From: Pseudomonas fluorescens
GTDB lineage: Bacteria > Pseudomonadota > Gammaproteobacteria > Pseudomonadales > Pseudomonadaceae
DNA: 64,000 nucleotides
Reading direction: 5' to 3'
Assembly: GCF_902497875.1 (NCBI RefSeq)
Contig: NZ_CABVHY010000009.1
Span: forward strand, 159,550-223,549
Shown here: one piece after another, positions 30,325 through 39,204 of the stretch
How the letters are laid out: every line of letters begins with the position of its first letter
How positions within the stretch are numbered: position 1 is the first letter of the stretch
Notes under the pieces: model-generated
The model's input: only the letters and a program-made list of their open reading frames with translations
Databases searched by the model: none
What the model was told of the DNA's origin: nothing
Program-made: the position numbers and the translations under genes

Positions 30325-32916
30325 ATGTCATCGCGTAAATTTGGACTCAACCTGGTGGTGGTGTTGGCAATCGCCGCGCTGTTCACCGGTTTCTGGGCGC
30401 TGGTCAACCGCCCGGTCACAACACCCAACTGGCCTGAACAGATCTCCGGTTTTTCTTACTCGCCCTTCCAGCAAGGCCAGTACCCACAGAGAAACCAGTA
30501 CCCGTCCGACGATGAAATGCGTCGCGACCTGGAGATCATGAGCAAGCAGACGGACAATATCCGCACCTATTCGGTGGACGGCACCCTGGGTGATATTCCC
30601 AAGCTGGCCGAAGAATTTGGCCTGCGGGTGACCCTGGGGATCTGGATCAGTCCGGATCTGGAGCGCAACGAGCGCGAAATCCAGCGCGCCATCGAGATCG
30701 CCAACAGTTCCCGCAGTGTGGTGCGAGTGGTGGTCGGTAACGAGGCGATCTACCGCAAGGAAATCACCGCCGAGCAATTGAGCGTGATGCTTGATCGCGT
30801 GCGCGCGGCAGTCAAAGTGCCCGTGACCACTTCCGAGCAGTGGCACGTCTGGGAAGAGAACCCGAGCCTGGCCAAGCACGTCGACCTGATCGCTGCGCAC
30901 GTCCTGCCCTACTGGGAGTTCGTGCCGGTGGAAGAGGCCGGCCAGTTCGTCCTCGATCGTGCCCGCGACCTGAAAAAAATGTTCCCGAAAAAACCCCTGC
31001 TGCTGTCCGAGGTCGGCTGGCCGAGCAATGGCCGCATGCGTGGCGGTGCCGACGCGACCCCGGCCGATCAGGCGATCTACTTGCGCACCCTGGTGAACAA
31101 GCTCAACCGCCAGGGCTACAACTACTTCGTGATCGAAGCCTTCGACCAGCCGTGGAAGGCCAGCGATGAAGGCTCGGTGGGCGCCTACTGGGGCGTGTAC
31201 AACGCCGCACGCCAGCAGAAATTCAACTTTGAAGGACCTGTGGTCGCGATCCCGCAGTGGCGGGTGCTGGCTGTTGGCTCAGTGGTGCTGGCAATGCTTT
31301 CGCTGGCCTTGCTGTTGATCGACGGCTCGGCCCTGCGTCAGCGTGGCCGGACCTTCCTGACCTTTATCGCGTTCCTCTGCGGTTCGGTGCTGGTGTGGAT
31401 CGGTTACGACTACAGCCAGCAATACAGCACCTGGTTCAGCCTGACGGTGGGCTTCCTGCTCGCCCTCGGTGCGCTCGGGGTGTTTATCGTGTTGCTGACC
31501 GAAGCCCACGAACTGGCCGAGGCGGTCTGGACCCACAAACGTCGGCGTGAATTTCTGCCCGTTGTGGGTGATTCGGACTACCGACCGAAAGTCTCGATCC
31601 ATGTGCCCTGCTACAACGAGCCGCCGGAGATGGTCAAACAGACCCTCAACGCGTTGGCCAACCTCGATTATCCGGATTTCGAAGTCCTGATCATCGATAA
31701 CAACACCAAAGACCCGGCGGTCTGGGAACCGGTGCAGGCCTACTGCGAAACCCTCGGCCCACGCTTCAAGTTCTTCCACGTAGCGCCACTGGCCGGTTTC
31801 AAGGGCGGTGCGCTGAATTACCTGATTCCGCACACCGCTCCAGACGCCGAAGTCATCGCGGTGATCGACTCCGACTACTGTGTCGATCCGAACTGGCTCA
31901 AGCACATGGTGCCGCACTTCGCCGACCCGAAAATCGCCGTGGTGCAATCACCGCAGGATTATCGCGACCAGAACGAAAGCACCTTCAAGAAGCTCTGCTA
32001 CTCCGAATACAAGGGTTTCTTCCATATCGGCATGGTCACCCGCAACGACCGTGACGCGATCATCCAGCACGGCACCATGACCATGACCCGCCGTTCGGTG
32101 CTCGAAGAACTGGGCTGGGCCGATTGGTGCATCTGTGAAGACGCCGAACTGGGTCTGCGGATCTTCGAAAAAGGTTTGTCGGCTGCGTATTACCACACCA
32201 GCTATGGCAAGGGGCTGATGCCCGATACGTTTATCGACTTCAAGAAACAGCGTTTCCGCTGGGCCTATGGGGCGATTCAGATCATCAAGCGGCACACCGC
32301 CAGCCTGATTCGCGGTAAAGACACCGAACTGACCCGTGGCCAGCGCTATCACTTCCTCGCGGGCTGGTTGCCGTGGGTCGCCGACGGCATGAACATCTTC
32401 TTCACCGTCGGTGCCCTGTTGTGGTCGGCGGCGATGATCATCGTGCCGCAACGGGTCGATCCGCCGTTGCTGATCTTCGCGATCCCGCCCCTGGCGTTGT
32501 TCGTGTTCAAGGTCGGCAAGATCATCTTCCTCTACCGTCGTGCGGTCGGGGTCAACCTGAAAGATGCCTTCGCAGCGGCACTGGCCGGCCTGGCGTTGTC
32601 TCACACCATCGCCAAAGCGGTGTTGTACGGGTTCTTCACCAGCAGCATTCCGTTCTTCCGTACGCCGAAAAATGCCGACAATCACGGTTTTTGGGTAGCG
32701 ATTTCGGAAGCCCGGGAAGAGATGTTCATCATGCTGATGTTGTGGGGCGCGGCGCTGGGCATCTGCCTGGTGCAGGGCCTGCCAAGCTACGACATGCGCT
32801 TCTGGGTCGCCATGCTGCTGGTACAGTCGCTGCCGTATCTGGCGGCGCTGATCATGGCTTTCCTGTCTTCGCTGCCAAAACCTTCGACCGAAGCTGAGCA
32901 CGCACCGGCCGTCTAA
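30325..32916 (+). CDS. ndvB: NdvB-like membrane glucan synthase (GH17 + GT2)
   Basis: The 863-aa membrane protein combines two catalytic domains. Residues about 30-290 form a GH17 glucanase/transglycosidase domain, with VVVGNEAIYR (acid Glu) and LLLSEVGWPSNG (nucleophile Glu). Residues about 420-680 form a GT2 processive transferase domain, with IDSDYCVD, EDAELGLR and KKQRFRWAYGA (QxxRW). One N-terminal helix, two middle helices and a cluster of C-terminal helices anchor it. By homology to P. aeruginosa NdvB it should make cyclic beta-1,3-glucans in the periplasm. The ATG at 30325 fits that family; one six codons earlier is also open. Confidence 0.88.
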   Translation: MSSRKFGLNLVVVLAIAALFTGFWALVNRPVTTPNWPEQISGFSYSPFQQGQYPQRNQYPSDDEMRRDLEIMSKQTDNIRTYSVDGTLGDIPKLAEEFGLRVTLGIWISPDLERNEREIQRAIEIANSSRSVVRVVVGNEAIYRKEITAEQLSVMLDRVRAAVKVPVTTSEQWHVWEENPSLAKHVDLIAAHVLPYWEFVPVEEAGQFVLDRARDLKKMFPKKPLLLSEVGWPSNGRMRGGADATPADQAIYLRTLVNKLNRQGYNYFVIEAFDQPWKASDEGSVGAYWGVYNAARQQKFNFEGPVVAIPQWRVLAVGSVVLAMLSLALLLIDGSALRQRGRTFLTFIAFLCGSVLVWIGYDYSQQYSTWFSLTVGFLLALGALGVFIVLLTEAHELAEAVWTHKRRREFLPVVGDSDYRPKVSIHVPCYNEPPEMVKQTLNALANLDYPDFEVLIIDNNTKDPAVWEPVQAYCETLGPRFKFFHVAPLAGFKGGALNYLIPHTAPDAEVIAVIDSDYCVDPNWLKHMVPHFADPKIAVVQSPQDYRDQNESTFKKLCYSEYKGFFHIGMVTRNDRDAIIQHGTMTMTRRSVLEELGWADWCICEDAELGLRIFEKGLSAAYYHTSYGKGLMPDTFIDFKKQRFRWAYGAIQIIKRHTASLIRGKDTELTRGQRYHFLAGWLPWVADGMNIFFTVGALLWSAAMIIVPQRVDPPLLIFAIPPLALFVFKVGKIIFLYRRAVGVNLKDAFAAALAGLALSHTIAKAVLYGFFTSSIPFFRTPKNADNHGFWVAISEAREEMFIMLMLWGAALGICLVQGLPSYDMRFWVAMLLVQSLPYLAALIMAFLSSLPKPSTEAEHAPAV

Positions 32917-32934
32917 ATCAATACAGAAGCACTA

Positions 32935-32958
32935 AACGGCGGCCAACGGCCGCCGTTT
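32935..32958 (+). terminator. Terminator after ndvB
   Basis: AACGGCGGCC and GGCCGCCGTT form a 10-bp stem ending in TTTTGCTTT, 19 nt past the ndvB stop. This is a textbook intrinsic terminator. Confidence 0.88.
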
Positions 32959-33022
32959 TGCTTTAAGATATCCGCCATTTTACGCGCCTTGCACCACGAG
33001 ATTTAAGGCCTGACCACACTAA

Positions 33023-33095
33023 CTGTGGGAGCGGGTTTGCCCGCGAAGCTTTTAGCGGCGGTGATGGCCCCTTCGCGGGCAAGCCCGCTCCCACA
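33023..33095. repeat. REP doublet, GTGGGAGCGGGTTTGCCCGC variant
   Basis: Inverted arms at 33023-33051 and 33066-33095 share CTGTGGGAGCGGG, TTGCCCGCGAAG and their complements. It lies 38 bp upstream of the dapE start codon, so it may flank or overlap the dapE promoter. Confidence 0.88.
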
Positions 33096-33133
33096 AAAGC
33101 CTGCACCTATATTCCAAGTTTCCGGAGTTCTTC

Positions 33134-34285
33134 ATGACGGCCCACGCCGACCTTTCGCCGACCCTCCAACTCGCCTGTGACCTGATCCGCCGTCCCTCGG
33201 TGACGCCGATCGACGCCGATTGCCAGAAGCTGATGATGCAGCGCCTGGGCGATGCCGGCTTCAAGCTGGAGCCAATGCGCATTGAAGAGGTGGATAACTT
33301 CTGGGCGACCCACGGTAAACACGATGGCCCGGTGCTGTGCTTCGCCGGCCACACCGACGTGGTCCCGACCGGCCCGGTGCAAGCCTGGCAGACCGACCCG
33401 TTCGATGCGCTGATCGACGAACACGGCATGCTCTGCGGCCGTGGCGCGGCGGACATGAAAGGCAGCCTCGCGGCCCTGTTGGTGGCGGCCGAGCGCTTTG
33501 TCGCCGACTACCCGGACCACAAGGGCTCGGTGGCCTTCCTGATCACCAGTGACGAAGAAGGCCCGGCCCATCACGGCACCAAAGCGGTAATCGAGCGTCT
33601 GGTCGCCCGTAAAGAGCGTCTGGACTGGTGCATCGTCGGCGAGCCGTCGAGCACCACGCTGGTCGGTGACGTGGTCAAGAATGGTCGTCGCGGCTCCCTC
33701 GGCGCCAGGCTTACCGTACGCGGTGTACAGGGCCACGTGGCCTACCCGCACCTGGCGAAAAACCCGATCCACCTCGCCGCCCCGGCCCTGGCCGAACTGG
33801 CCGCCGAGCACTGGGACCACGGCAACAGCTTCTTCCCGCCGACCAGCTTCCAGATTTCCAACCTGAATTCCGGCACTGGCGCGACCAACGTGATCCCGGG
33901 TGATCTGGTCGCGGTATTCAACTTCCGCTTCTCCACCGAGTCGACTGTCGAAGGCCTGCAAAAGCGCGTCGCCGATATCCTCGACAAGCATGGCCTGGAC
34001 TGGCATGTGGAGTGGGCGCTGTCCGGCCTGCCGTTTCTCACTGAACCGGGCGCGTTGCTCGACTCGGTGTCGGCGAGCATCAAGGCCATCACCGGCCGTG
34101 AAACCCAGGCTTCCACCAGTGGCGGCACCTCCGACGGACGCTTCATTGCAACCATGGGCACCCAAGTGGTCGAACTCGGCCCGGTCAACGCGACGATCCA
34201 CCAGGTCAACGAACGCGTGCTGGCCAGCGACCTCGACGTGCTGACCGAGATTTACTACCAGACCCTGATCAAGTTGCTCGCCTGA
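33134..34285 (+). CDS. dapE: Succinyl-diaminopimelate desuccinylase
   Basis: DapE is an M20-family dizinc hydrolase that releases LL-diaminopimelate and succinate. The 383-aa protein shows the zinc ligands in [11 protein letters not shown] (His), [10 protein letters not shown] (Asp), TSDEEGPA (catalytic and ligand Glu) and the C-terminal [10 protein letters not shown] (His). The dimerisation domain fills about residues 180-295. It overlaps rlmA by one base. Confidence 0.97.
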   Translation: MTAHADLSPTLQLACDLIRRPSVTPIDADCQKLMMQRLGDAGFKLEPMRIEEVDNFWATHGKHDGPVLCFAGHTDVVPTGPVQAWQTDPFDALIDEHGMLCGRGAADMKGSLAALLVAAERFVADYPDHKGSVAFLITSDEEGPAHHGTKAVIERLVARKERLDWCIVGEPSSTTLVGDVVKNGRRGSLGARLTVRGVQGHVAYPHLAKNPIHLAAPALAELAAEHWDHGNSFFPPTSFQISNLNSGTGATNVIPGDLVAVFNFRFSTESTVEGLQKRVADILDKHGLDWHVEWALSGLPFLTEPGALLDSVSASIKAITGRETQASTSGGTSDGRFIATMGTQVVELGPVNATIHQVNERVLASDLDVLTEIYYQTLIKLLA

Positions 34286-35094
34286 TGCTCGCCTGCCCGA
34301 TCTGCAGCGAACCGCTGAACGCGGTGGACAACGGCGTGGCCTGCCCCGCCGGGCATCGTTTCGACCGCGCGCGGCAGGGTTACCTGAACCTGTTGCCGGT
34401 GCAGCACAAGAACAGCCGTGACCCTGGGGATAACCAGGCGATGGTCGAAGCCCGTCGCGATTTCCTCAACGCCGGCCATTACGCGCCGGTGGCCAAACGC
34501 CTGGCCGAACTAGCCGCGCAAGTAGCGCCGCAGCGCTGGCTGGACATCGGTTGTGGCGAGGGTTACTACACCGCGCAAATCGCGCAAGCCCTGCCCAATG
34601 CCGAGGGTTACGCCCTGGATATCTCTCGCGAAGCCGTGAAACGCGCCTGCCGGCGCAATCCGCAGCTGACCTGGTTGATCGCCAGCATGGCCCGCGTGCC
34701 CTTGGCCGATGCCAGCTGCCAGTTCCTCGCCAGCGTGTTCAGCCCCCTCGACTGGCTTGAGGCCAAGCGCCTGCTCAGCCCCGGCGGCGGTTTGATGAAG
34801 GTCGGGCCGACCAGCGGCCATCTGATGGAATTGCGTGAGCGCCTGTACGATGAGGTGCGCGAGTACACCGACGACAAACACCTGGCGCTGGTGCCCGAAG
34901 GCATGCAGTTGCAACACAGCGAGACCCTGGACTTCAAGTTGACTCTGGACCGAGGTCAGGACCGCGCCAACCTGTTGGCCATGACACCCCACGGCTGGCG
35001 CGCCAGTGCCGAACGGCGGGCAAAGGTCATCGAACAGGTAGAGCCGTTCGAGGTCAGCGTATCGATGCGCTACGATTACTTCGTTCTTCAGTAA
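34285..35094 (+). CDS. rlmA: 23S rRNA (guanine-N1)-methyltransferase RlmA
   Basis: RlmA methylates N1 of G745 (E. coli numbering) in helix 35 of 23S rRNA. The 269-aa protein starts with a zinc-binding motif, C4-PI-C7 then C20 and H24 (ACPAGHRFD). The SAM-binding WLDIGCGEGYYT is near residue 87. Its start overlaps the dapE stop (TGATG), implying coupling. The homologous RlmA(II) acts on G748, but in Gram-negative bacteria G745 is expected. Confidence 0.9.
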   Translation: MLACPICSEPLNAVDNGVACPAGHRFDRARQGYLNLLPVQHKNSRDPGDNQAMVEARRDFLNAGHYAPVAKRLAELAAQVAPQRWLDIGCGEGYYTAQIAQALPNAEGYALDISREAVKRACRRNPQLTWLIASMARVPLADASCQFLASVFSPLDWLEAKRLLSPGGGLMKVGPTSGHLMELRERLYDEVREYTDDKHLALVPEGMQLQHSETLDFKLTLDRGQDRANLLAMTPHGWRASAERRAKVIEQVEPFEVSVSMRYDYFVLQ

Positions 35095-35175
35095 CCCTTA
35101 ATTCATGGCCTTGAGCGTCGCTTGAGGCCGACTAAATCCGCGAATGGATTTTTCAGACCCGCAACGAGGACATCC

Positions 35176-35553
35176 ATGCGCCAGCCCGATATCGAGATTT
35201 ACCTGAAAGACGCCGACGTCGATTACAAGGCCATCGCGGCCTGGCTCGGCACGGCCCTGGGCCCTTGCACCGACTGGGTTCAGAGGGGCCAGACCTATAA
35301 ATGCAAGGCCGGAGACGTCCCAGTAACCTGGCTGCCGAAGGCCGTGGGCAAATGGAACAGCCTGCACCTGGACAGCGATCAGACTCCATGGGACGACGAC
35401 ATTGCCTGCGCCCGCGCCGCTTTTGCCGCGCTGAACGTGGAAGTGCGTTGCGCGCCGGGTTCCTGGGTCGAAGAAGAAGGTGAGGAGTCGGCGGATCGCT
35501 GGATGCGGATCAGCGCCGATGGTGAAGAAGAGATCACCTGGAAAACCGCTTAA
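35176..35553 (+). CDS. Conserved hypothetical protein, 125 aa
   Basis: I do not know a function. The acidic 125-aa protein (MRQPDIEIYLKDADVDYKAI) lacks a signal peptide or membrane helix. ATG 35176 follows GAGGA at good spacing. Codon use matches its neighbours, supporting a real gene. It is 81 nt downstream of rlmA and ends before a REPIN. Confidence 0.75.
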   Translation: MRQPDIEIYLKDADVDYKAIAAWLGTALGPCTDWVQRGQTYKCKAGDVPVTWLPKAVGKWNSLHLDSDQTPWDDDIACARAAFAALNVEVRCAPGSWVEEEGEESADRWMRISADGEEEITWKTA

Positions 35554-35570
35554 AGGCCATACGCCGAACC

Positions 35571-35661
35571 TGTGGGAGCGAGCGTGCTCGCGATAGCGGT
35601 GTAAGACGCGCAGTCAATGTCGCGCCAGATGACGCCATCGCGAGCAAGCTCGCTCCCACAG
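35571..35661. repeat. REP doublet (REPIN), GTGGGAGCGAGC class
   Basis: Inverted arms at 35571-35598 and 35634-35661, with one mismatch in the left core (AGCGTGCTCG in place of AGCTTGCTCG). It lies between two convergent genes. Confidence 0.9.
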
Positions 35662-35699
35662 TATTTGTGCACTACGTTAATTGGGTGCGAGAGATTGGG

Positions 35700-36029
35700 T
35701 TATTGCTCCAGTTTTTGCGGCGTTTCCTCGCCCATGCAGCGCACAGCCTTCTTCTTGCTGTTGACTAGCACGCCGGTCAAGCCTTTCTGCTCGGTGTCGA
35801 ACAGCACCAGCACGCCATCAATGCACTGAGCGACCTGGGTAGCGGGCTCCAGGGACACCTTGTAGTCCTCACCCGGCAGGGTTTTGACCATAGTGAATTC
35901 GCTCAGCAGCAGTGCGTCCTCAGGTTTTGCGAAATGCAGGTAGCCGTAGTACCACAGGACCGCGACAGTGCCGAGGATGCTGCAGATACCGGTGATGATC
36001 AGGGGAATGGCGTTACGTTCTTCACTCAT
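35700..36029 (-). CDS. Small single-pass membrane protein, unknown function
   Basis: The 109-aa protein has one membrane helix (about residues 8-28, IPLIITGICSILGTVAVLWY). A 75-residue extramembrane domain with two Cys (QCID and RCMG) follows; these could form a disulfide if periplasmic. Its ATG overlaps the stop of the upstream hydrolase gene (ATGA), so the two are coupled. I do not recognise a family. Confidence 0.72.
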   Translation of the reverse strand: MSEERNAIPLIITGICSILGTVAVLWYYGYLHFAKPEDALLLSEFTMVKTLPGEDYKVSLEPATQVAQCIDGVLVLFDTEQKGLTGVLVNSKKKAVRCMGEETPQKLEQ

Positions 36030-36940
36030 TGCGGACTCTCTGGAGGTTCAACTTCTGAATTCTGGGGTAGTGGGTAATTCGGGATCTCGCCCAGCCGGCG
36101 CAGGCCGTTGAAATGCTGCGGGTCATCAAGGTAACGCAGCATGACTTTTCGCCAGACCGGATCGGCAAAGGTCTGCACATGACCACCACGGGTCAGTTGC
36201 AGCACTCTGGGCGGCGGCGCAGCTTGATACAGACGGACGCCGTTGGAAAGAGGTACCAGCGGATCATCGATGCTGTGGTAAATCAATTTCGGCACTGCAT
36301 TGAGTTGCGCCATGGCGTTGATCGCACTGTCGTCATCCGGCACCAGCCAGGAAAGCGGCACCTGGAACGCCCAGGTCATCCAGGAGCTACTCAAGGCAAA
36401 ACGCCCGACATCACGGTAACTGGCCGGCACGCCGTCGAGCACAATGGCCTTGAGCTGGCGCTGACGCTCGGGATGCTCGACCAGGTAATGCACCGCCAAC
36501 GCGCCCCCCAGGCTCTGACCGAGGACCACCAGCGGTTTGCCTTGAGCCTCGGGGGCCTGGTCCAGCCACTGGAACGCCGCATCGATGTCCTGGTAAATCT
36601 CGGGCAACCGCGGCTCCCCCTCGGACAGGCCATAACCGCGATAGTCCACCAGCAACACCTGATAGCCCTGCTCGGGCAGCCACCAGCTACCGCCCAGGTG
36701 CCAGGCCAGATTGCCGCCATTGCCGTGCAGATGCAGCACCGTGCCCTTGACCGCTACACCGGCCTTGGCTGGCAGCCACCAACCGTGCAGTTTGAGCCCG
36801 TCGGCGGTGATCAGGGTGACGTCGCGAAATTGCAGCTTGGCTTTTTCCGGAGTGAATGGCTGACCGGGCTCGGGATAGAACAACAAGGCGCTGCAGCCGC
36901 TCAGTGCGATTAACAGGCTGATGATGCCGAGGATTCTCAT
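36026..36940 (-). CDS. Alpha/beta-hydrolase lipoprotein
   Basis: The 304-aa product from ATG 36940 has a lipoprotein signal with lipobox LSGC (Cys16). It is an alpha/beta hydrolase with the nucleophile elbow GQSLGG, an Asp region (SIDDPLVP) and the catalytic His in RGGHVQTF. A BEM46/FrsA-like serine hydrolase anchored in the envelope is likely; the substrate is unknown. An ATG six codons earlier is possible, but a GAGG motif sits at better spacing for 36940. It is coupled to the small membrane protein downstream. Confidence 0.85.
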   Translation of the reverse strand: MRILGIISLLIALSGCSALLFYPEPGQPFTPEKAKLQFRDVTLITADGLKLHGWWLPAKAGVAVKGTVLHLHGNGGNLAWHLGGSWWLPEQGYQVLLVDYRGYGLSEGEPRLPEIYQDIDAAFQWLDQAPEAQGKPLVVLGQSLGGALAVHYLVEHPERQRQLKAIVLDGVPASYRDVGRFALSSSWMTWAFQVPLSWLVPDDDSAINAMAQLNAVPKLIYHSIDDPLVPLSNGVRLYQAAPPPRVLQLTRGGHVQTFADPVWRKVMLRYLDDPQHFNGLRRLGEIPNYPLPQNSEVEPPESPQ

Positions 36941-36988
36941 CCGATTGAAACCTCGCATATAAGGTGATGCATCAGGTTAGTGATCATT

Positions 36989-37136
36989 TGTGGCGAGGGG
37001 GCTTGTCGGAACGCCGCATCGCCCCGTTCGGCTGCGAAGCAGTCGTAAAACCTGCACATGCGGTCTGTCTGGCAGAACCGACTTGCAGGTTTTAGGGCCG
37101 CTTCGCGCCCCAGCGGGGGCAAGCCCCCTCGCCACA
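36989..37136. repeat. 148-bp nested inverted repeat, GGCGAGGGGGCTTG class
   Basis: The outer arms TGTGGCGAGGGGGCTTG (36989) and CAAGCCCCCTCGCCACA (ends 37136) are exact complements. Inside, AAAACCTGCA (37047-37056) and TGCAGGTTTT (37084-37093) form a second pair. GCTGCGAAGC and GCTTCGCGCC partly pair between them. It separates two minus-strand genes. Confidence 0.8.
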
Positions 37137-37166
37137 AAAAAGCCCGTCCGCCGACAGACCTCATTG

Positions 37167-38444
37167 CTACAAGATATTCGAATAATCCGCTTCGATCCGG
37201 TCCAGGCTCAGGTGATTGAGGAAGTTGGAGAAGCACATCCAGGCCGACAAGGCGTTCAAGTCACGGATTTGTTCGGGCAAATACTTGGGCGGCACCACCA
37301 GTCCTTCGTCCACCAGCTGGCGCAGCGTACGCATGTCCTCCAGGGTGGTCTTGCCACAGAACAGCAAGGGAATCTGCTCAAGCTTGCCCTTACGCACGGC
37401 CAACTGAATGTAGTTGTAAACCATGATAAAGCCCTTGAGGTAGGACAAGTCTTTGGTAAATGGCAAACCGTCAGGCACCGAGCCGCGGAACACCCGGCTG
37501 GCGTTACCATAGCTTTGCGCCATATCGAAGCCATGCTCACGGAAGAACTCGAAGATCTGCATGAAGTCCGCACCTTCTTCCACCATATGGATGGCGCGGG
37601 TGCGGTTAGTCAGTTTGCGCAGGCGGCTTGGATAGGAGGCAAAGGTGATGATTTCCATCAGGATCGCCAGGCCTTCCTGGGTCACGGTCGAGGACGGCGG
37701 GCCCTTGGACAGGAAGGTGCAGATCGGCTGGTTCAGGCCGTTGAGGGTAGTACCCACATGCACCAGCCCTTCATGGACTTCGAGGGCGCGCACGTCACGG
37801 TGGTTGAACATCGCGTCGGTGCGGATCTTGATGTAGTCGGCACCGGCCGCCGCATCGGCAACGATCCCGTCGGACTCGAACACCCGAATGGTTTCCTCGG
37901 CCTCGCCGAACACCTTGTTCAGACGGGTTTGCAGCAGATGAACGGCCTCCTTGGAGGTCAGGATCTTCGGTTCGTCCTTGAGGTCGCCGCGGCCGTCGAT
38001 GTTGTTCAGGTAGTCGGAGAGCATCAGGCCCAGGTCGGCCAGGGTCGGGTCACCGGCATGGAAGGCGTCGGAAGCGGCGCCGTAAAGCTCCTGGGAGATC
38101 AGGCCGAAGTCCTCGGTGCCGCGCGCTTCGAGCATGCGCACCACCATGCGGTATTCCTTGCACATGCGGCGCATGATCTGCCCGACCGGGTTGAACTGGC
38201 CGAGTTGCCGGGTGATGTCGCGTTCGATGTTCTGGAATTCCAGTTTCACCGAACTGGGATCGAACGCCAGCGGGCGGTTGAGGTAGTAGTCGCGATCTAC
38301 CGCAGGCATTTTCTTGCCATTGGCCTTGAGGAAACCGTTGCGGATGCTGTCGTCCCACTTGACCGCATCCAGTACGCGGATCGGCGTTTGCGCCAGCACT
38401 ATGCGATCGGACAAAAGGCGTATCGTCTGCTGGTAATCGTCCAC
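37167..38444 (-). CDS. DUF1704/QEGLA metallopeptidase (MATCAP-like)
   Basis: The 425-aa protein carries the two hallmarks of DUF1704: HExxxH at residues 224-229 (VHEGLVHVG) and QEGLA at 256-260 (STVTQEGLAIL). These give probable zinc ligands His224, His229 and Glu257 with Glu225 as catalyst. The family includes eukaryotic MATCAP tubulin tyrosine carboxypeptidases; bacterial members are annotated as flavohemoglobin expression-modulating QEGLA proteins, and their substrate is unknown. The start is GTG at 38444, preceded by AGGAG. No signal peptide is visible, so it should be cytoplasmic. Confidence 0.86.
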   Translation of the reverse strand: MDDYQQTIRLLSDRIVLAQTPIRVLDAVKWDDSIRNGFLKANGKKMPAVDRDYYLNRPLAFDPSSVKLEFQNIERDITRQLGQFNPVGQIMRRMCKEYRMVVRMLEARGTEDFGLISQELYGAASDAFHAGDPTLADLGLMLSDYLNNIDGRGDLKDEPKILTSKEAVHLLQTRLNKVFGEAEETIRVFESDGIVADAAAGADYIKIRTDAMFNHRDVRALEVHEGLVHVGTTLNGLNQPICTFLSKGPPSSTVTQEGLAILMEIITFASYPSRLRKLTNRTRAIHMVEEGADFMQIFEFFREHGFDMAQSYGNASRVFRGSVPDGLPFTKDLSYLKGFIMVYNYIQLAVRKGKLEQIPLLFCGKTTLEDMRTLRQLVDEGLVVPPKYLPEQIRDLNALSAWMCFSNFLNHLSLDRIEADYSNIL

Positions 38445-38478
38445 CCGAAGCTCCTATTGATAACGTTCTATGCTGCGT

Positions 38479-39024
38479 TTACTTACCCGAACGCTGGAAG
38501 CGCGCCGCTTCGACGAACACATCAGAGTTGGCCGGATCATCCAGGTAGGCGAACACCTGCTCCAGCGGATTGCCGACCAGTACGCCCTCGCCTTCTTCGG
38601 TTTCAAACGGTTCGCCACTCAGGGCTTCTTGCCCCAGTGCCTGATGGATCTGCTCGAGGTCGAGGTTGTAGACCACCAGTTCGTGGTCATCGGTCAGCTC
38701 GAAACCGGCGATAGTGAAGTTACCGCCCAAGCTGGCCGGTACTTTTGCCGACACATACCAGCGGCTGCCATGACGGGAGACCGTAAACCCATAGGCATCA
38801 CGCTCCCGGGGTTTGGCTTTGGCGTAGCTGACGGCCTGGTAGCGGTTGGTGCCAACACGGGTCAGCTCAAGGTTGAGCGCTTCGCCCCAGGCATTCTTGC
38901 TGGTCCATTTGCCGAGCAACCCCGCAGGCGCCGGCTCACTCGCCGGCAATGGCTCCTTGAAGGACACCAGGCAGCCGCTGAGCAGCAGGAACGACAAGGC
39001 GATCACGACACGCCAGGACTTCAT
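38479..39024 (-). CDS. Hypothetical lipoprotein
   Basis: The 181-aa precursor has a lipoprotein signal with lipobox LSGC (Cys18). The remainder looks beta-rich (GKWTSKNAWGEALNLELTRV) with an acidic stretch EGEGVLVG near the C-terminus. No known family was recognised. It lies 34 nt upstream of the QEGLA gene on the same strand, so the two may share a transcript. Confidence 0.8.
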   Translation of the reverse strand: MKSWRVVIALSFLLLSGCLVSFKEPLPASEPAPAGLLGKWTSKNAWGEALNLELTRVGTNRYQAVSYAKAKPRERDAYGFTVSRHGSRWYVSAKVPASLGGNFTIAGFELTDDHELVVYNLDLEQIHQALGQEALSGEPFETEEGEGVLVGNPLEQVFAYLDDPANSDVFVEAARFQRSGK

Positions 39025-39056
39025 TCAACACTCCCTATGAACATATGACCGGCTTC

Positions 39057-39152
39057 TGTAGGCGCTGGCGCAAGCTGCGATCTGTTTCAGCCTGGTGAGA
39101 TCTGCGTGGCAGATCGAAGATCAAAAGATCGCAGCCTGCGGCAGCTCCTACA
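39057..39152. repeat. REP doublet, GTAGGAGCTG-GATCTTTT class
   Basis: Arms at 39057-39083 and 39119-39152 (AAAAGATCGCAGCCTGCGGC then AGCTCCTACA). The left arm is diverged (GGCGCTGGCGCAAGCTGC). Confidence 0.85.
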
Positions 39153-39204
39153 CAAGGGACCGCGTGGCTCACGCCAATACCGGCACCGAGGAGTGCCGGG
39201 GTCC

